Shown in pieces: positions 15,814-25,900 of a DNA stretch of 64,000 bases. The translations under genes and the position numbers were made by a program. This DNA is from Rohdeia mirabilis. Its GTDB lineage: Bacteria; Planctomycetota; UBA1135; GCA-002686595. The first letter of the stretch is position 1, and the number at the start of each line of letters is the position of its first letter. The stretch covers positions 4,402,001-4,466,000 of the forward strand of contig CP036290.1 of NCBI GenBank assembly GCA_007750655.1. The letters are read 5' to 3'. The notes under the pieces are model-generated. The model was not told the origin of the DNA. It saw nothing but the letters and a program-made list of their open reading frames with translations, and did not search any database.

Positions 15814-18231
15814 ATGAACATCCAACGACGAAACCAGGCGTCCGGCGCCTTCCTCGGACTCGCTGCCGCACTCGTGGCCAGCGCGGCCGCTCCGACCGCT
15901 CTCGCCCAACAGCTCCCGCCGGCCGAGACCGACGCCGGAGGTGCGAACGTCCCGAATCTCGGCATGCGCGAGCTCGAGCGCATCACAGGTGGTGGACCGC
16001 TGACTTCGCCCGAGCAGATTCCGCTGCTGCCCGGGATGCTGTTGCCGAACGCACCCACGCCGCGCGGCAGCGTGTTCGCCGGCGACTATCGCCCCGACCT
16101 GGCACCGATCGCGAAGGATCAGTCGATCCTGGACGCGCTCTACACCTTCGCGGACGCCTCCGAGTTCCCGCTCGACATGGAGTTCTCGAACTCCGATCCG
16201 AGCGGTTCGCTCGACCGCACCGCGCTCGACGACGACGGCCAGCCCGTGCACTTCAACCTGCACTGGCCGCAGGCTCCGGCCGAGCCGTTCTGGCTCGACG
16301 AGCGGGGCGTGGACTGCACGGCGCCGACCGAGCACCTGCGCGAGATCGTGCGCGAGATCCGCTCGACCGGATCGACCGCGCGCGTCGACGAGGCGCTCGA
16401 CATCCTGCTCGGCACCAACGACTCCGGGGCTCTGACGGGGCGCGCCTACGAGGGCTACGAGCTGCTCAACTGGCGCGGCGCGAACGACAACGTGACGTTC
16501 GACCCGGTGACTCGGAACGCCGAGGTCGAGGTGCTGATGTACGGCAACGAGATCCGCACCAACAGCCACCTCATGCAGGTGCCGCGCCACGGCGACTACA
16601 CGATCACCTGGAAGATCAAGGGTCTGGGCTCGATCGGTCCGCGTCGCGAACGCGCCTTCCCCATCGACGAGTTCTCGGCCATCCCGATGAAGATGGGCGC
16701 GAACCACGCGTTCTGGGTCAAGAACAGCTGGCTGTGGAAGTGGTTCGACGCGGTGGAGCCGACGGCCGACGCGCCACGCCGCTTCGCGCTCGAGCGCCTC
16801 TGGGAGCTGCACACCGGCACGCCGACCGACGCGTTCGGCGCCCCCGTCCCGACCTACACCGACCTCGACCCGAACGACCCGCGGGACTGGCTGTACGCCA
16901 ACCGTCGCCTGGATCTCGGCAGCTACGTCGGCGGCCAGGGCAACGTGGCCGACACCCGTCGCTTCGCTCCGCTCGACCTCGATCGCAACGGACGCATCGG
17001 CGGCTACACCCGTGCCGGAGTCGACACGGGCCTCGCGTTCGACCTGGCGACGAACCCCACCGCGCAGTTCAACGCGTACGGGGTGCAGGAGTACGGCGTG
17101 CCGCTGCTCGACTGGAGCGGCGGTCCCTTCACGGCGCCGCACTTCGCCTACGACAGCTCGTTCCAGACGGTTCGCAAGGGCCAGGGCCTCGACCTGACCG
17201 TGCGCTACGGCCAAGGCATGAGCCAACAGGGCCTGTACCTGTGGGGCTGGCGCCAACACCCGCCGCGCATCAACTGGATCGAGACCTACGGCGAGGACGA
17301 GATCCTCCCCGGCGGCGCGCCGAAGTCACGACGCTTCCGCCGCGGGTGGGACGAGGTCGCGGCTCTCGGACTCGACGCGATCGGCGATCTCGTGCCGGAG
17401 AAGCGCCTCTACACCGCACTCGTCGCCCTGCGCGACGGGGGCACGCTCGAGGACTTCGTGTCCGCGACGAGCGAACTCCTGCCGTTGATCGAAGACCGTC
17501 GCGCGCTGCCCGAGACCGACGCGGTCGCGAACTTCCCGAACCCCGACGCGGACATCAATCTCTTCTACGGCAACCTCGACATGTGGGGCGACCGTGAGCG
17601 CATCGGGCGCGGCGACAAGCGCAACTGGCGCGAGGGCGACCGGATGGTCGTGACGATCTACAACGACGACGAGGTGACGCGCTACTTCCGCGTGGTCGAC
17701 TTCGGCACGACGAACTACCAGTACGTCGGCACCGACATGGGCACGTTCGACTGGAAGCCCGTGTTCGGCGTGCCGCAGTTCGCCGCGCGCGCCTGGAAGG
17801 GCGGCTTCGGCATCCAGAGCGAGGATCCCGCGCACTGGCTCTCGACCCCGATCGAGGACGTCGGCAACCCGTACTGGACGGACTCGGGCGTGTCCGATCC
17901 GAACCGCTTCTGGTGGCAGGGCGAACGCGACCTGTTCCACGCGCTCGAGGACCTGTCGGGCTTCAGCGGGCCCGGCTTCGCGCCGGCGAGCGGGAAGTGG
18001 GCAGACGCCGAGTTGGCCGCAGCCGACCCGACCGGTGATCCGGCGCTGTTCGCCTACGCCTACGGCCGACCGATCCCGCCCAAGACCGTGGCGACCTTCG
18101 AGGTCGAGATGCCGCGTGCCGCCGCGCTCAACAACGGCGCGATGTACATGTTCGACCCGCAGTTCCACTACACGTCGATCTTCACCTGCCACCCGATCTC
18201 GGAATTCGAGCCCGAGGGCCTGATGGACTGA
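15814..18231 (+). CDS. large secreted Trp/Tyr-rich protein, partner of dihaem peroxidase
   Basis: An 805-residue protein of no family I recognise. ATG at 15814 has GAGGAAG 8 bp upstream; a GTG overlapping the peroxidase stop (15799) would add five residues. A Sec signal (LGLAAALVASAAAPTALAQQ) points to export. The chain is notably rich in Trp, Tyr, Asp and Pro, for example NHAFWVKNSWLWKWFD, GLYLWGWRQHPPRINW and NRFWWQGERDLFH. Internal Asp/Asn-rich turns (DLDRNGRIGG, NFPNPDADINLFYG) may bind calcium. The C-terminus carries several His (DPQFHYTSIFTCHPISEFEP). It follows a dihaem peroxidase by 11 bp, so a redox or oxidatively modified partner role is suggested by position only. A long hairpin ends the operon. 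Confidence 0.78.
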   Translation: MNIQRRNQASGAFLGLAAALVASAAAPTALAQQLPPAETDAGGANVPNLGMRELERITGGGPLTSPEQIPLLPGMLLPNAPTPRGSVFAGDYRPDLAPIAKDQSILDALYTFADASEFPLDMEFSNSDPSGSLDRTALDDDGQPVHFNLHWPQAPAEPFWLDERGVDCTAPTEHLREIVREIRSTGSTARVDEALDILLGTNDSGALTGRAYEGYELLNWRGANDNVTFDPVTRNAEVEVLMYGNEIRTNSHLMQVPRHGDYTITWKIKGLGSIGPRRERAFPIDEFSAIPMKMGANHAFWVKNSWLWKWFDAVEPTADAPRRFALERLWELHTGTPTDAFGAPVPTYTDLDPNDPRDWLYANRRLDLGSYVGGQGNVADTRRFAPLDLDRNGRIGGYTRAGVDTGLAFDLATNPTAQFNAYGVQEYGVPLLDWSGGPFTAPHFAYDSSFQTVRKGQGLDLTVRYGQGMSQQGLYLWGWRQHPPRINWIETYGEDEILPGGAPKSRRFRRGWDEVAALGLDAIGDLVPEKRLYTALVALRDGGTLEDFVSATSELLPLIEDRRALPETDAVANFPNPDADINLFYGNLDMWGDRERIGRGDKRNWREGDRMVVTIYNDDEVTRYFRVVDFGTTNYQYVGTDMGTFDWKPVFGVPQFAARAWKGGFGIQSEDPAHWLSTPIEDVGNPYWTDSGVSDPNRFWWQGERDLFHALEDLSGFSGPGFAPASGKWADAELAAADPTGDPALFAYAYGRPIPPKTVATFEVEMPRAAALNNGAMYMFDPQFHYTSIFTCHPISEFEPEGLMD

Positions 18232-18257
18232 GGTGGCGTCACCGATGGCACGCCTGC

Positions 18258-18291
18258 GCGAGCCGATCCCGGACTTCCGGGGTCGGCTCGC
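18258..18291 (+). terminator. 15-bp hairpin after peroxidase operon
   Basis: GCGAGCCGATCCCGG (18258-18272), loop ACTT, then CCGGGGTCGGCTCGC (18277-18291), paired throughout with one G-T. It sits 26 bp past the stop of the Trp-rich protein gene. Confidence 0.75.
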
Positions 18292-18462
18292 AGCCGTTCG
18301 GGCCGTCGGTGCCGGTCAGGGTTCGAGGCAGGGCAGCGACCCGACGCCGCGCCCCGCCGCGGTGCACGAAGGCGGATCGATCCGACACCGATCGACCCGT
18401 GGGTAGGTCATCGAGGGTCGAATGCCGCGCCGACCGCTACCATCCTCGGCGACGCGACCTCC

Positions 18463-19659
18463 ATGACGAACCGAGACTCCACCACTCCGCGGCCCTACGA
18501 CCGCATCGCCAAGGAAGCGGCCGAGGCCCAGCGGCTCGCCCCCTGGGCCCTGCGCAGCGAATCGTCGCTGGGACGTCGCTGGCCCGAACCGGCGCCGCCC
18601 CTGCGCACCGAGTACGAGCGCGACCGCGACCGCATCACGCACTCGGCGGCGTTCCGGAGGCTGATGTTCAAGAGTCAGGTCTTCCTCGAACGCGAGGGCG
18701 ACCACAACCGCACGCGCCTCTCGCACAGCCTCGAGGTGGCCCAGGTCGCGCGCTCGATCGCGACGGCCCTGCGCCTCAACGAGTCGTTCTGCGAGGCGCT
18801 GGCCCTCTGCCACGACATCGGCCACCCGCCCTTTGGGCACCGCGGCGAATGGGCCCTGGACCGGCTGATGGAGCCCTTCGGCGGCTTCCGCCACAACGCC
18901 CAGGTCCTGCGCGTCGTCGACGTGCTCGAGCGCCGCAGCCCCGACTACGCCGGCCTCAACCTGACGCGCGAGGTCCGCGAGTCGCTGCTGAAGCACGAGA
19001 AGGACGACGACTGGCCCGACGAGTTCCGCCCCAAACCGCGCTGGCCGTTCCTCGAGGCGCAGTTGGTCGACCTGGCCGACTCGACCGCCTACCAGATGCA
19101 CGACATCGAGGACGGCCTGCGCGCGGAGATGTTCACGGAGGAGGAACTGGGCGAGGGCTCCGGGCTGTGGCGCATGGCGCGCGCGGCCGTCGTCGCCCGC
19201 CACCCCGGCTTCCTCGAGCGCAGCGCGGACGAGAACCTGCGGGTCAAGCGCGTCTCCAACGAGCTGCTCGGCCGCTGCATCCACGACATCATCGAGCACA
19301 GCCACGCGGCGATCCTCGCGGCGGACCTCGCGTCGCCGGCCGACGCGCGCGCGCACGCGGGGATGCTGGTCGGGCACTCGGCCGAACTGAAACCGCTGGT
19401 GGCCGAGCTGCGGCGCTTCCTGTTCGAGCGCTTCTACCGGCACCCGTACCTGATGCGCTTCAAGGAGTTCGCCGACGCCGTGATGGAGCGGCTCTTCGAG
19501 CACTACCGCGCCCACCCCGACGAGATGGCGGGCTGGTACTGCGACTGGGCGCGCGAGGTCGGGCTCGAGCGCGCGGTCTGCGACTGGCTCGCCGGCATGA
19601 CGGACCGCTACGCGGAGAGCGAGTTCGAGCGCGTCACCGAAGGCGTCGACCGAGCCTGA
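18463..19659 (+). CDS. dgt: dGTPase-like HD-domain triphosphohydrolase
   Basis: A 398-residue HD-superfamily enzyme of the dGTPase family, which cleaves dNTPs (classically dGTP) to the nucleoside and tripolyphosphate. RDRDRITHSAAFRRLMFKSQ and GDHNRTRLSHSLEVAQVARS open the fold, and the metal residues appear in HSLEVAQ and CHDIGHPPFGHRGE. FRHNAQVLRVVDVLERRSP and STAYQMHDIEDGLRA are further family motifs. The length fits the shorter, dGTPase-like type 2 proteins. ATG follows a GACCTCC-type stretch with no good Shine-Dalgarno. It appears to be a single gene with its own promoter after the preceding hairpin. Confidence 0.92.
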   Translation: MTNRDSTTPRPYDRIAKEAAEAQRLAPWALRSESSLGRRWPEPAPPLRTEYERDRDRITHSAAFRRLMFKSQVFLEREGDHNRTRLSHSLEVAQVARSIATALRLNESFCEALALCHDIGHPPFGHRGEWALDRLMEPFGGFRHNAQVLRVVDVLERRSPDYAGLNLTREVRESLLKHEKDDDWPDEFRPKPRWPFLEAQLVDLADSTAYQMHDIEDGLRAEMFTEEELGEGSGLWRMARAAVVARHPGFLERSADENLRVKRVSNELLGRCIHDIIEHSHAAILAADLASPADARAHAGMLVGHSAELKPLVAELRRFLFERFYRHPYLMRFKEFADAVMERLFEHYRAHPDEMAGWYCDWAREVGLERAVCDWLAGMTDRYAESEFERVTEGVDRA

Positions 19660-19832
19660 GCGGGAGGTCGGGCCTCGCGCGACAGCACCCAGGACGCCCT
19701 CGGCGCCGACGAGCGGCGCGACGAGGCAGATGACACCCCTGTCACCGCGGAGGTCGATCTGGCGCCCTAGCGTTGAGGGGCCCGTCCCTCTGCACGCATC
19801 CATTCGGAACGTGCGCAGCCCCTCCCCTCGCC

Positions 19833-21794
19833 ATGCGCTCACTGCTCACCCTCCTCGCGGCCGTCGCGGCCTCGACGATCGCCCACGCCCAGGTCACGTA
19901 CGTCGACGCTTCGGCGCTCGGCGTGAACGACGGCTCTTCCTGGAACGACGCCTACACCGACCTGCAGGACGCGCTCTCGACCACCGCGAGCGGCGCGATC
20001 TGGATCGCGGCGGGCACCTACGTCCCGAGTGCCACCGGCGACCGCGCCGCGACCTTCCAACTGGTGGACGGCGTCGAGGTGCTGGGCGGATTCGCTGGCG
20101 GTGAGACGACCGCCGACCAACGCGACGCCGAAGCGAACCTCACCGTCCTCTCGGGCGATCTGCTCGGCGACGACACCTACGGCGCGGGTTGGAACTGGTG
20201 GCAGTTCGCCTGGACCGGGAGCCTCGAGAACAGCTGGCACGTGGTGACGGGGTCCGGCACGGGCCCGACCACCGTGCTCGACGGCGTGTCGATCCGCGCG
20301 GGACGCGGCGATCAGAGCGGCCTCGGGATCGGCGCGGGGCTCTTGGTCCTCGGCGGCTCGCCGAAGATCCGCAACTGCGAGTTCCGCTACAACACGGTCG
20401 GTTCGGGCTCGAGCGCCTACTTCTCCGACAGCGCCTCCCGGGTCACCGATTGCGTGATCCGCGACGGCTACACGTGCAACTGCGGGACGGGCGGCTGGAC
20501 GAGCGGGATCATCTGCACCGGAACGTCGAACATGACGTTCTCGGACTGCGAGTTCTCGAACCACTACTACGTCTCGCACGACCAGGGTCGAGGCGCCGCG
20601 CTCAACATCGACTTCGACGCGTCGGCGACACTCGTGCGTTGCCGTTTCGTCGGCAACCAGACCGGCAACTTCTACCCCATGGGAGGCGGTACCGCGTACG
20701 GAGCCGCCGTGTGCGCCCATGGCGACGTGGTCGTCGACCGCTGCGAGTTCCTCGACAACTTCGCGCACGCCGGCGCGGGGCTGACCATGTGGGGCGCAGG
20801 CACGGTGACCAACAGTCTGTTCGCGCGCAACGAGGCTGTCGGGCACCCGCAGACCTCGTTCCTGACCTATGGCGACTACGGCGCGGGACTCTTGACGGTC
20901 GGCTTCTCGACCGCGCCCGTCGTGGTGACCAACTGCACGTTCGTCGACAACAACTGCAGCAAGGGCGCCGGCATGGCGTTCTACGGTGCTCCCGGCCTGG
21001 TCACGAACTGCATCGTGTACGACAACTACGCGGACCCGATCGCACCCGGCGAGGACCCGATCTTCATCCTCAAGCAGAACATCGTCGGCGACTTCGACAT
21101 CGCGAACAGCTGCGTCGAGGGCCTGCTGCAGACCGAACCGGGCGAGGATCCGCCGAGTCCCGCCAACTTCCCCGGCTGCATCGACATCGATCCCGAGCTC
21201 GTCGACATCGCTGGCGGCGTGTACCGCCTGGCTGCCGGTTCGCCGTGCATCGACTCGGGCGACAACGCCGCCATCGTCGGCCTGCCCCCGTACGACCTGG
21301 TCGGGACCGCGCGCGCCATGGACGACCCGGCGACCCCGGACAGCGGTTCGGGCACGGCGCCGATCGTCGACATGGGGGCGCTCGAGTTCGGCCTGACGCT
21401 CTTCGCCTCCGCGCGCGAACTGTCGCTCGCCGCCGGCGGAGGCATCGACCTGGATCTCGAACTCGGCGCGGCGTACGGCGGCCAGGTCTATGTGGTCCTG
21501 GGCAGCGCGACCGGTTCGACGCCGGGCATCGTGGTCGACGCGCTGACCCTGCCGCTCGTGTACGACGCCTACACGCTGTTCACGCTGCAGTCGTTCAACA
21601 CGCCGATGCTGCAGAACACGTTGGGCTGGACCGACGGTTCGGGCAACGCCACCGCGCGCTTCGCCCTGCCGGCCGGGACCGACCCGAGCTTCGTCGGGAC
21701 GACGCTCGTGCACTCCGCGCTGCTGATCGACGTCCTGGGCAGCGGCCAGGCCAGCACGACGACGAACGCCGTCGAGTTCGAACTCGTGCACTGA
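19833..21794 (+). CDS. secreted right-handed parallel beta-helix protein
   Basis: A 653-residue exported protein. MRSLLTLLAAVAASTIAHAQ is a Sec signal with AHA-Q cleavage; the reading frame upstream of this ATG is not protein-like. The mature start VTYVDASALGVNDGSSWNDA followed by YTDLQDAL and IWIAAGTYVPS is the typical opening of pectate-lyase-like 'choice-of-anchor' and PMP-type beta-helices. Repeated short strands with Cys and Asn ladders (IRNCEFRYNTVG, FSDCEFSNH, VDRCEFLDNFAHAG, VTNCTFVDNNCSKG, VTNCIVYDNYAD) make up the coils. The last 130 residues form a separate beta-rich domain with AAGGGIDLDLELG. No catalytic residues stand out, so carbohydrate or surface adhesion is as likely as lyase activity. 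Confidence 0.85.
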   Translation: MRSLLTLLAAVAASTIAHAQVTYVDASALGVNDGSSWNDAYTDLQDALSTTASGAIWIAAGTYVPSATGDRAATFQLVDGVEVLGGFAGGETTADQRDAEANLTVLSGDLLGDDTYGAGWNWWQFAWTGSLENSWHVVTGSGTGPTTVLDGVSIRAGRGDQSGLGIGAGLLVLGGSPKIRNCEFRYNTVGSGSSAYFSDSASRVTDCVIRDGYTCNCGTGGWTSGIICTGTSNMTFSDCEFSNHYYVSHDQGRGAALNIDFDASATLVRCRFVGNQTGNFYPMGGGTAYGAAVCAHGDVVVDRCEFLDNFAHAGAGLTMWGAGTVTNSLFARNEAVGHPQTSFLTYGDYGAGLLTVGFSTAPVVVTNCTFVDNNCSKGAGMAFYGAPGLVTNCIVYDNYADPIAPGEDPIFILKQNIVGDFDIANSCVEGLLQTEPGEDPPSPANFPGCIDIDPELVDIAGGVYRLAAGSPCIDSGDNAAIVGLPPYDLVGTARAMDDPATPDSGSGTAPIVDMGALEFGLTLFASARELSLAAGGGIDLDLELGAAYGGQVYVVLGSATGSTPGIVVDALTLPLVYDAYTLFTLQSFNTPMLQNTLGWTDGSGNATARFALPAGTDPSFVGTTLVHSALLIDVLGSGQASTTTNAVEFELVH

Positions 21795-21881
21795 ATCGGG
21801 CGCGGCGCCGCCGGATCGCCGAGCGGCCCCAAGACCTCGACCGGCGCGTCGTCCGAGTGCGGACGGCGCGCCGGCTCCGTT

Positions 21882-22112
21882 TCAACGGCGCCAGAACAAG
21901 AGCACGCGCCACCAGCGCAGGGTGATGCGGCCGCCGGGTGCGTCCAGCTCGTCGGAGGTCCCCGGCACCTCGCGCTCCACCTCTTCGAACTCCTCCTCGA
22001 AGAAGGCCCCGAACAGCGGTTCGACCAGGTGGTCGCCCGGCCGTCGTCGGTAGGTGGGCTCGGGAGCCTGGTCCGGCCGGGACGCGCGCTCGTCCTCTTC
22101 GTGGGGCGTCAT
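21882..22112 (-). CDS. small acidic protein with aromatic-basic C-terminus
   Basis: A 76-residue protein, MTPHEEDERASRPDQAPEPT at the start, a Glu/Phe-rich middle (FGAFFEEEFEEVEREVPG) and a striking end, LRWWRVLLFWRR. It is not similar to any family I recall. The frame is open a further 24 codons upstream, but this ATG gives a cleaner protein. It is divergent from rnc by 125 bp and convergent with the beta-helix gene. The amphipathic, Trp/Arg-rich tail could sit at the membrane surface. The composition is protein-like, but a spurious ORF in this GC-rich DNA cannot be excluded. Confidence 0.5.
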   Translation of the reverse strand: MTPHEEDERASRPDQAPEPTYRRRPGDHLVEPLFGAFFEEEFEEVEREVPGTSDELDAPGGRITLRWWRVLLFWRR

Positions 22113-22237
22113 GGGTTCGGTACGGCGGGGTTGGCCGCCGGGGCACGGTACCCGATACTGCGGGGCTCCTCGGCGCCCGCGCACCGGCTCCCACCGGCGC
22201 GCGGCGCGCTGGCATTCCCTCGCGGGATCCCATCCTC

Positions 22238-22918
22238 ATGGAATCACTCGGCCACCTCTTCACCGACCGCGCTCTGCTCGACCTGGCGCTGACCCACGCC
22301 TCGGTCGACGGCGCCGAACCGAACGAACGGCTCGAGTTCCTGGGCGACGCGGTGCTCGACCTGATCGTGGCGGAGTGGCTCTACGTCGAGCACCCCGAGA
22401 AGCGCGAGGGCGACATGACGAAGGCCAAGGGCTGGATCGTGTCGCGCAAGACCCTCGCCGACGCCGCGCGCGACATGGGTCTGTGGGAGGCGGCGAAGAA
22501 GGGTCGCGGCCTCGAGGGCACGACGCCGTCGCGCGCGGTGCTCGCGAACCTGTACGAGGCGTTCCTCGGCGCGATCTATCTGGACGGGGGGCTCGAGCCG
22601 GCCAAGAAGTTCGCGCTCATGACCCTCTCGACCTACCTGGTGCGCGGCACGCGGCAGGCCGACGAAGCCAGCCCGAAACAGGCGCTGCAGGAACACGTCC
22701 AGGCGCGCGGCGAAGATCCTCCGCGCTACGAGCTGCTCGAGGAACGTTCCCACCTGCACGTGCGCGCGTTCCGCATGGCCGCGCGCGTCGGTGGGCAGAC
22801 CTACCCGGCCGCCTGGGGTCGCACGCGCAAGGAGGCCGAGGGCTGGGCCGCGCACGAAGCGCTCCTGGTCCTGCGCAGTCAGAAGGCGCGCGCGCGAACA
22901 CGTCGCAGCGAGCGGTGA
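22238..22918 (+). CDS. rnc: ribonuclease III
   Basis: A 226-residue endonuclease that cuts double-stranded RNA in rRNA and mRNA maturation. The N-terminal catalytic domain has the signature NERLEFLGDAVLDLIV with the catalytic Glu and Asp, and NLYEAFLGAIYLDGG with the second Glu; the usual Asp three residues before that Glu is Asn here, a variant seen in other bacteria. SPKQALQEHVQARGEDPPRY begins the C-terminal double-stranded RNA-binding domain, which ends EAEGWAAHEALLVL. ATG at 22238 starts right before the first helix. Its stop overlaps the GTG of mfd. Confidence 0.94.
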   Translation: MESLGHLFTDRALLDLALTHASVDGAEPNERLEFLGDAVLDLIVAEWLYVEHPEKREGDMTKAKGWIVSRKTLADAARDMGLWEAAKKGRGLEGTTPSRAVLANLYEAFLGAIYLDGGLEPAKKFALMTLSTYLVRGTRQADEASPKQALQEHVQARGEDPPRYELLEERSHLHVRAFRMAARVGGQTYPAAWGRTRKEAEGWAAHEALLVLRSQKARARTRRSER

Positions 22919-25900
22919 CCGTCGCCGGCGACAACGCCGTCCTGGGCGAGGTCCTCGACGGCCACGGGCAGTTCGAACGCATCGTGGAGGAACTGCTCGC
23001 CGGTCGCTCGGCGGCGTCCGGCAACCTGTGGGGCTCGGCGCAGTCGCTGGTGATCGCGTCGCTCGCGCGCCGACTGTCGCAGCCGCTGGCCGTGCTCGTC
23101 AGCTCCGAGACCGAAGCGGCCGGACTGGTCGAGGACCTCGAGTTGTTCGGCGCGTCAGCGACGCTGCTCCCCGCGCGCAGCGGTTCGGCCGGAGGCAGCG
23201 ACTCGGAATCGATCAAACAGCGCCTGCGCGTGGCCCAGGTCCTGGCCGGACCGCCCGAGCGGCGCCCGCGTCTGATCGTCGCGTCGCAGCTCTCGATGCT
23301 GCAGCCGCTGCCCTCGAGTTCCGACGTCGCCGACCAGTTCCTGCACGTCCAGACCGGACAGAAGCTCGATCTCGAGGCGCTGCTCGAGCGCCTCATCACG
23401 GCCGGCTACACGCGCCAACCGCTGGCCGAGACGCCGGGCGAGGTGTCGCTGCGCGGAGACATCCTCGACGTCTTCGCGTTCGCTGCCGACGCGCCACTGC
23501 GCCTCGAGCTGTTCGACGACGTCATCGAATCGCTGCGCACGTTCGACCCCGAGACCCAGCGCTCGATCGAGAAACTCGGCACCGCTTCGGTGTGCCTCGT
23601 CTCCGACGCGGGCGGCATCGAGGACGGACGCGGCACGGCGCCGCTCGACCTGTTGTCCGGCAACGCGGTACTCGTACAGGTCGAACCCCTGCGGATCGAG
23701 GACGTGCGCCACGGCCTGTCGGTCCGCAGCTCGAGCCACAAGCACGCCCTCGACGGTTTCATCACGGCCGCGCGCGCGCACACGTCCTTGAGTGTGATGA
23801 GCCTGCCGTCGAACGGCATCGACTTCGACGGTCGCTCGGTCCAGGCACTCGGTGTCGGTCTGCCCGCCGCCCCTGGCGCACTGGCGTCGATCGCCCAGCA
23901 CGCGCGCCGCACGGTCGTCGTCTGCCGCGACGAGAAGGAACGAGCGCGTTTCGAGGCGCACCTCGCCGACCACCCGGCGGTCCCGAACCTCGAACTCGTG
24001 CTCGGCGGCCTGCAGCGCGGCTTCCGGCTGCCGTCGGCCGAGCTCGTCGTCGTCGCGCACCACGAGCTCGCGGGCGTGGCGGCCGCGCGCAAGCAGGCGA
24101 AGGCCAAACCGCAGCACCGCGTGCGCGCGCTCGAGTCGTTCTTCGAGCTGCGCGTCGGCGACCTGGTCGTCCACGCCGTGCACGGACTGGCGCGCTACCT
24201 CGGCCTCGTGCGCATGGAGCGCGTGGGCGGCGAGGAGGAACACCTGCACCTGCAGTTCGACGGCGACGTGTCGGTCTACGTCCCGGCCTGCCGCATCGAT
24301 CTCGTCCAGCGCTACGTCGGCACCGGCAACAAGGCGCCGAGTCTCGACAAGATCGGCAGCAGCGCGTTCAAACGCCGCAAGGAACGCGTCGAGAAGGCGC
24401 TGATCGACCTGGCCGCCGACCTGCTCGAGGTCCAGGCCAAGCGCCAGACGCGCAAGCGCGATCCGTGGGTCGGCGACGAAGGCCTCGTGTCCGACTTCAT
24501 CGACGCCTTCCCCTACGTCGACACCGAGGACCAGGCCAAGGCCGCCGCCGAGATCGCGTCGGAGCTGACGAGCGAGCGCCCGATGGACCGCCTCCTGTGC
24601 GGCGACGTGGGCTTCGGCAAGACCGAGGTCGCGGTGCGCGCCGCCTTCCGCGTGGTGGCGGCGGGCGGACAGGTCGCGGTGCTGGTGCCGACGACCGTGC
24701 TCGCCGAACAGCACTACGAGACGTTCCGCGCGCGCATGGCCGGCTTCCCGGTCGAGATCGAGGGCCTGTCGCGCCTGCAGAACAAGGGCGCCAAGAAGAT
24801 CGTCGAGCGCGTGCGCACCGGCCAGGTCGACATCCTGATCGGCACGCACCGCATCCTCAGCAAGGACATCGACTTCCACAACCTCGGCCTGGTCGTCATC
24901 GACGAGGAGCAGCGCTTCGGCGTCAAGCACAAGGAGCACTTCAAGGCCCTGCGCGCGACCGTCGACCTGTTGACCCTGTCCGCGACGCCGATCCCGCGCA
25001 CGCTGCACATGTCGCTGTCGGGCGTGCGCGACATCTCGGCGCTGACCATGCCGCCGGTGGGACGTCAGGACGTGGACACGAAGATCGCGTCGCGCGACGA
25101 CCTCGGCCTGATCCGCGACGCGATCCTGCGCGAGAAGAGCCGCGGCGGGCAGTGCTTCTTCCTGCACAACCGCGTCACGTCGATCGCCACGTTCACCGAA
25201 CAGATGAAGTCGCTGGTGCCCGAGGCGCGCTTCGACTTCGGACACGGTCAGATGGGGGCGCGAGCGCTCGACCGGGTCATGCACCGCTTCTCCGGCGGCG
25301 AGCTCGACGTCCTGGTCGCGACGACGATCATCGAGAACGGCATCGACATCCCCGCCGCGGGCACGATCCTGATCGACGAGGCCGAGGACTTCGGCCTGGC
25401 CCAGCTGCACCAGTTGCGCGGACGCGTCGGTCGCGCTCAGCAGAAGAGCTGGTGCTACCTCCTGGTCGACCGCACGAAGCCGATGCGCGCGATCGCGAAG
25501 GAACGTCTGAAGGCCCTCGAGGAGCTCTCGCACCTGGGCGCCGGCTTCCAGATCTCGATGAAGGACCTCGAGATCCGCGGCGCGGGCAACCTGCTCGGTC
25601 CCGAACAGTCCGGACACATCGCGGCGATCGGCTACGACATGTACTGCCGACTCCTGGCCCAGACTGTCGAGCGCCTGCGCGGCGGCAACCTGCCCACGTC
25701 GCCCGAGGAGATCCGTTCCGAACTCGGCAGCGTGGCCGACGAGGTGGCGCGCGGCGTCGAGCTCGAGCTGGGCCTGCGCGCCTACCTGCCCGACTCCTAC
25801 ATCGTGGAGCCCGAGACGCGCCTCGAAGTGCTGCGGACCCTGGACACGATCCACGACGTGGCGCGCGCGACCGAGGTCGAGGAAGAGCTCACCGACCGCT

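Noticed and set aside
19731..19744. TGACA-CCCC-TGTCA palindrome before the beta-helix gene
   Set aside because: Five-base arms are too short to call an operator without further evidence.
22238..22918. Possible catalytic loss in RNase III because Asp of the second motif is Asn (ANLYEAF)
   Set aside because: The same Asp-to-Asn change is common in RNase III of other phyla, and the other acidic residues are present.
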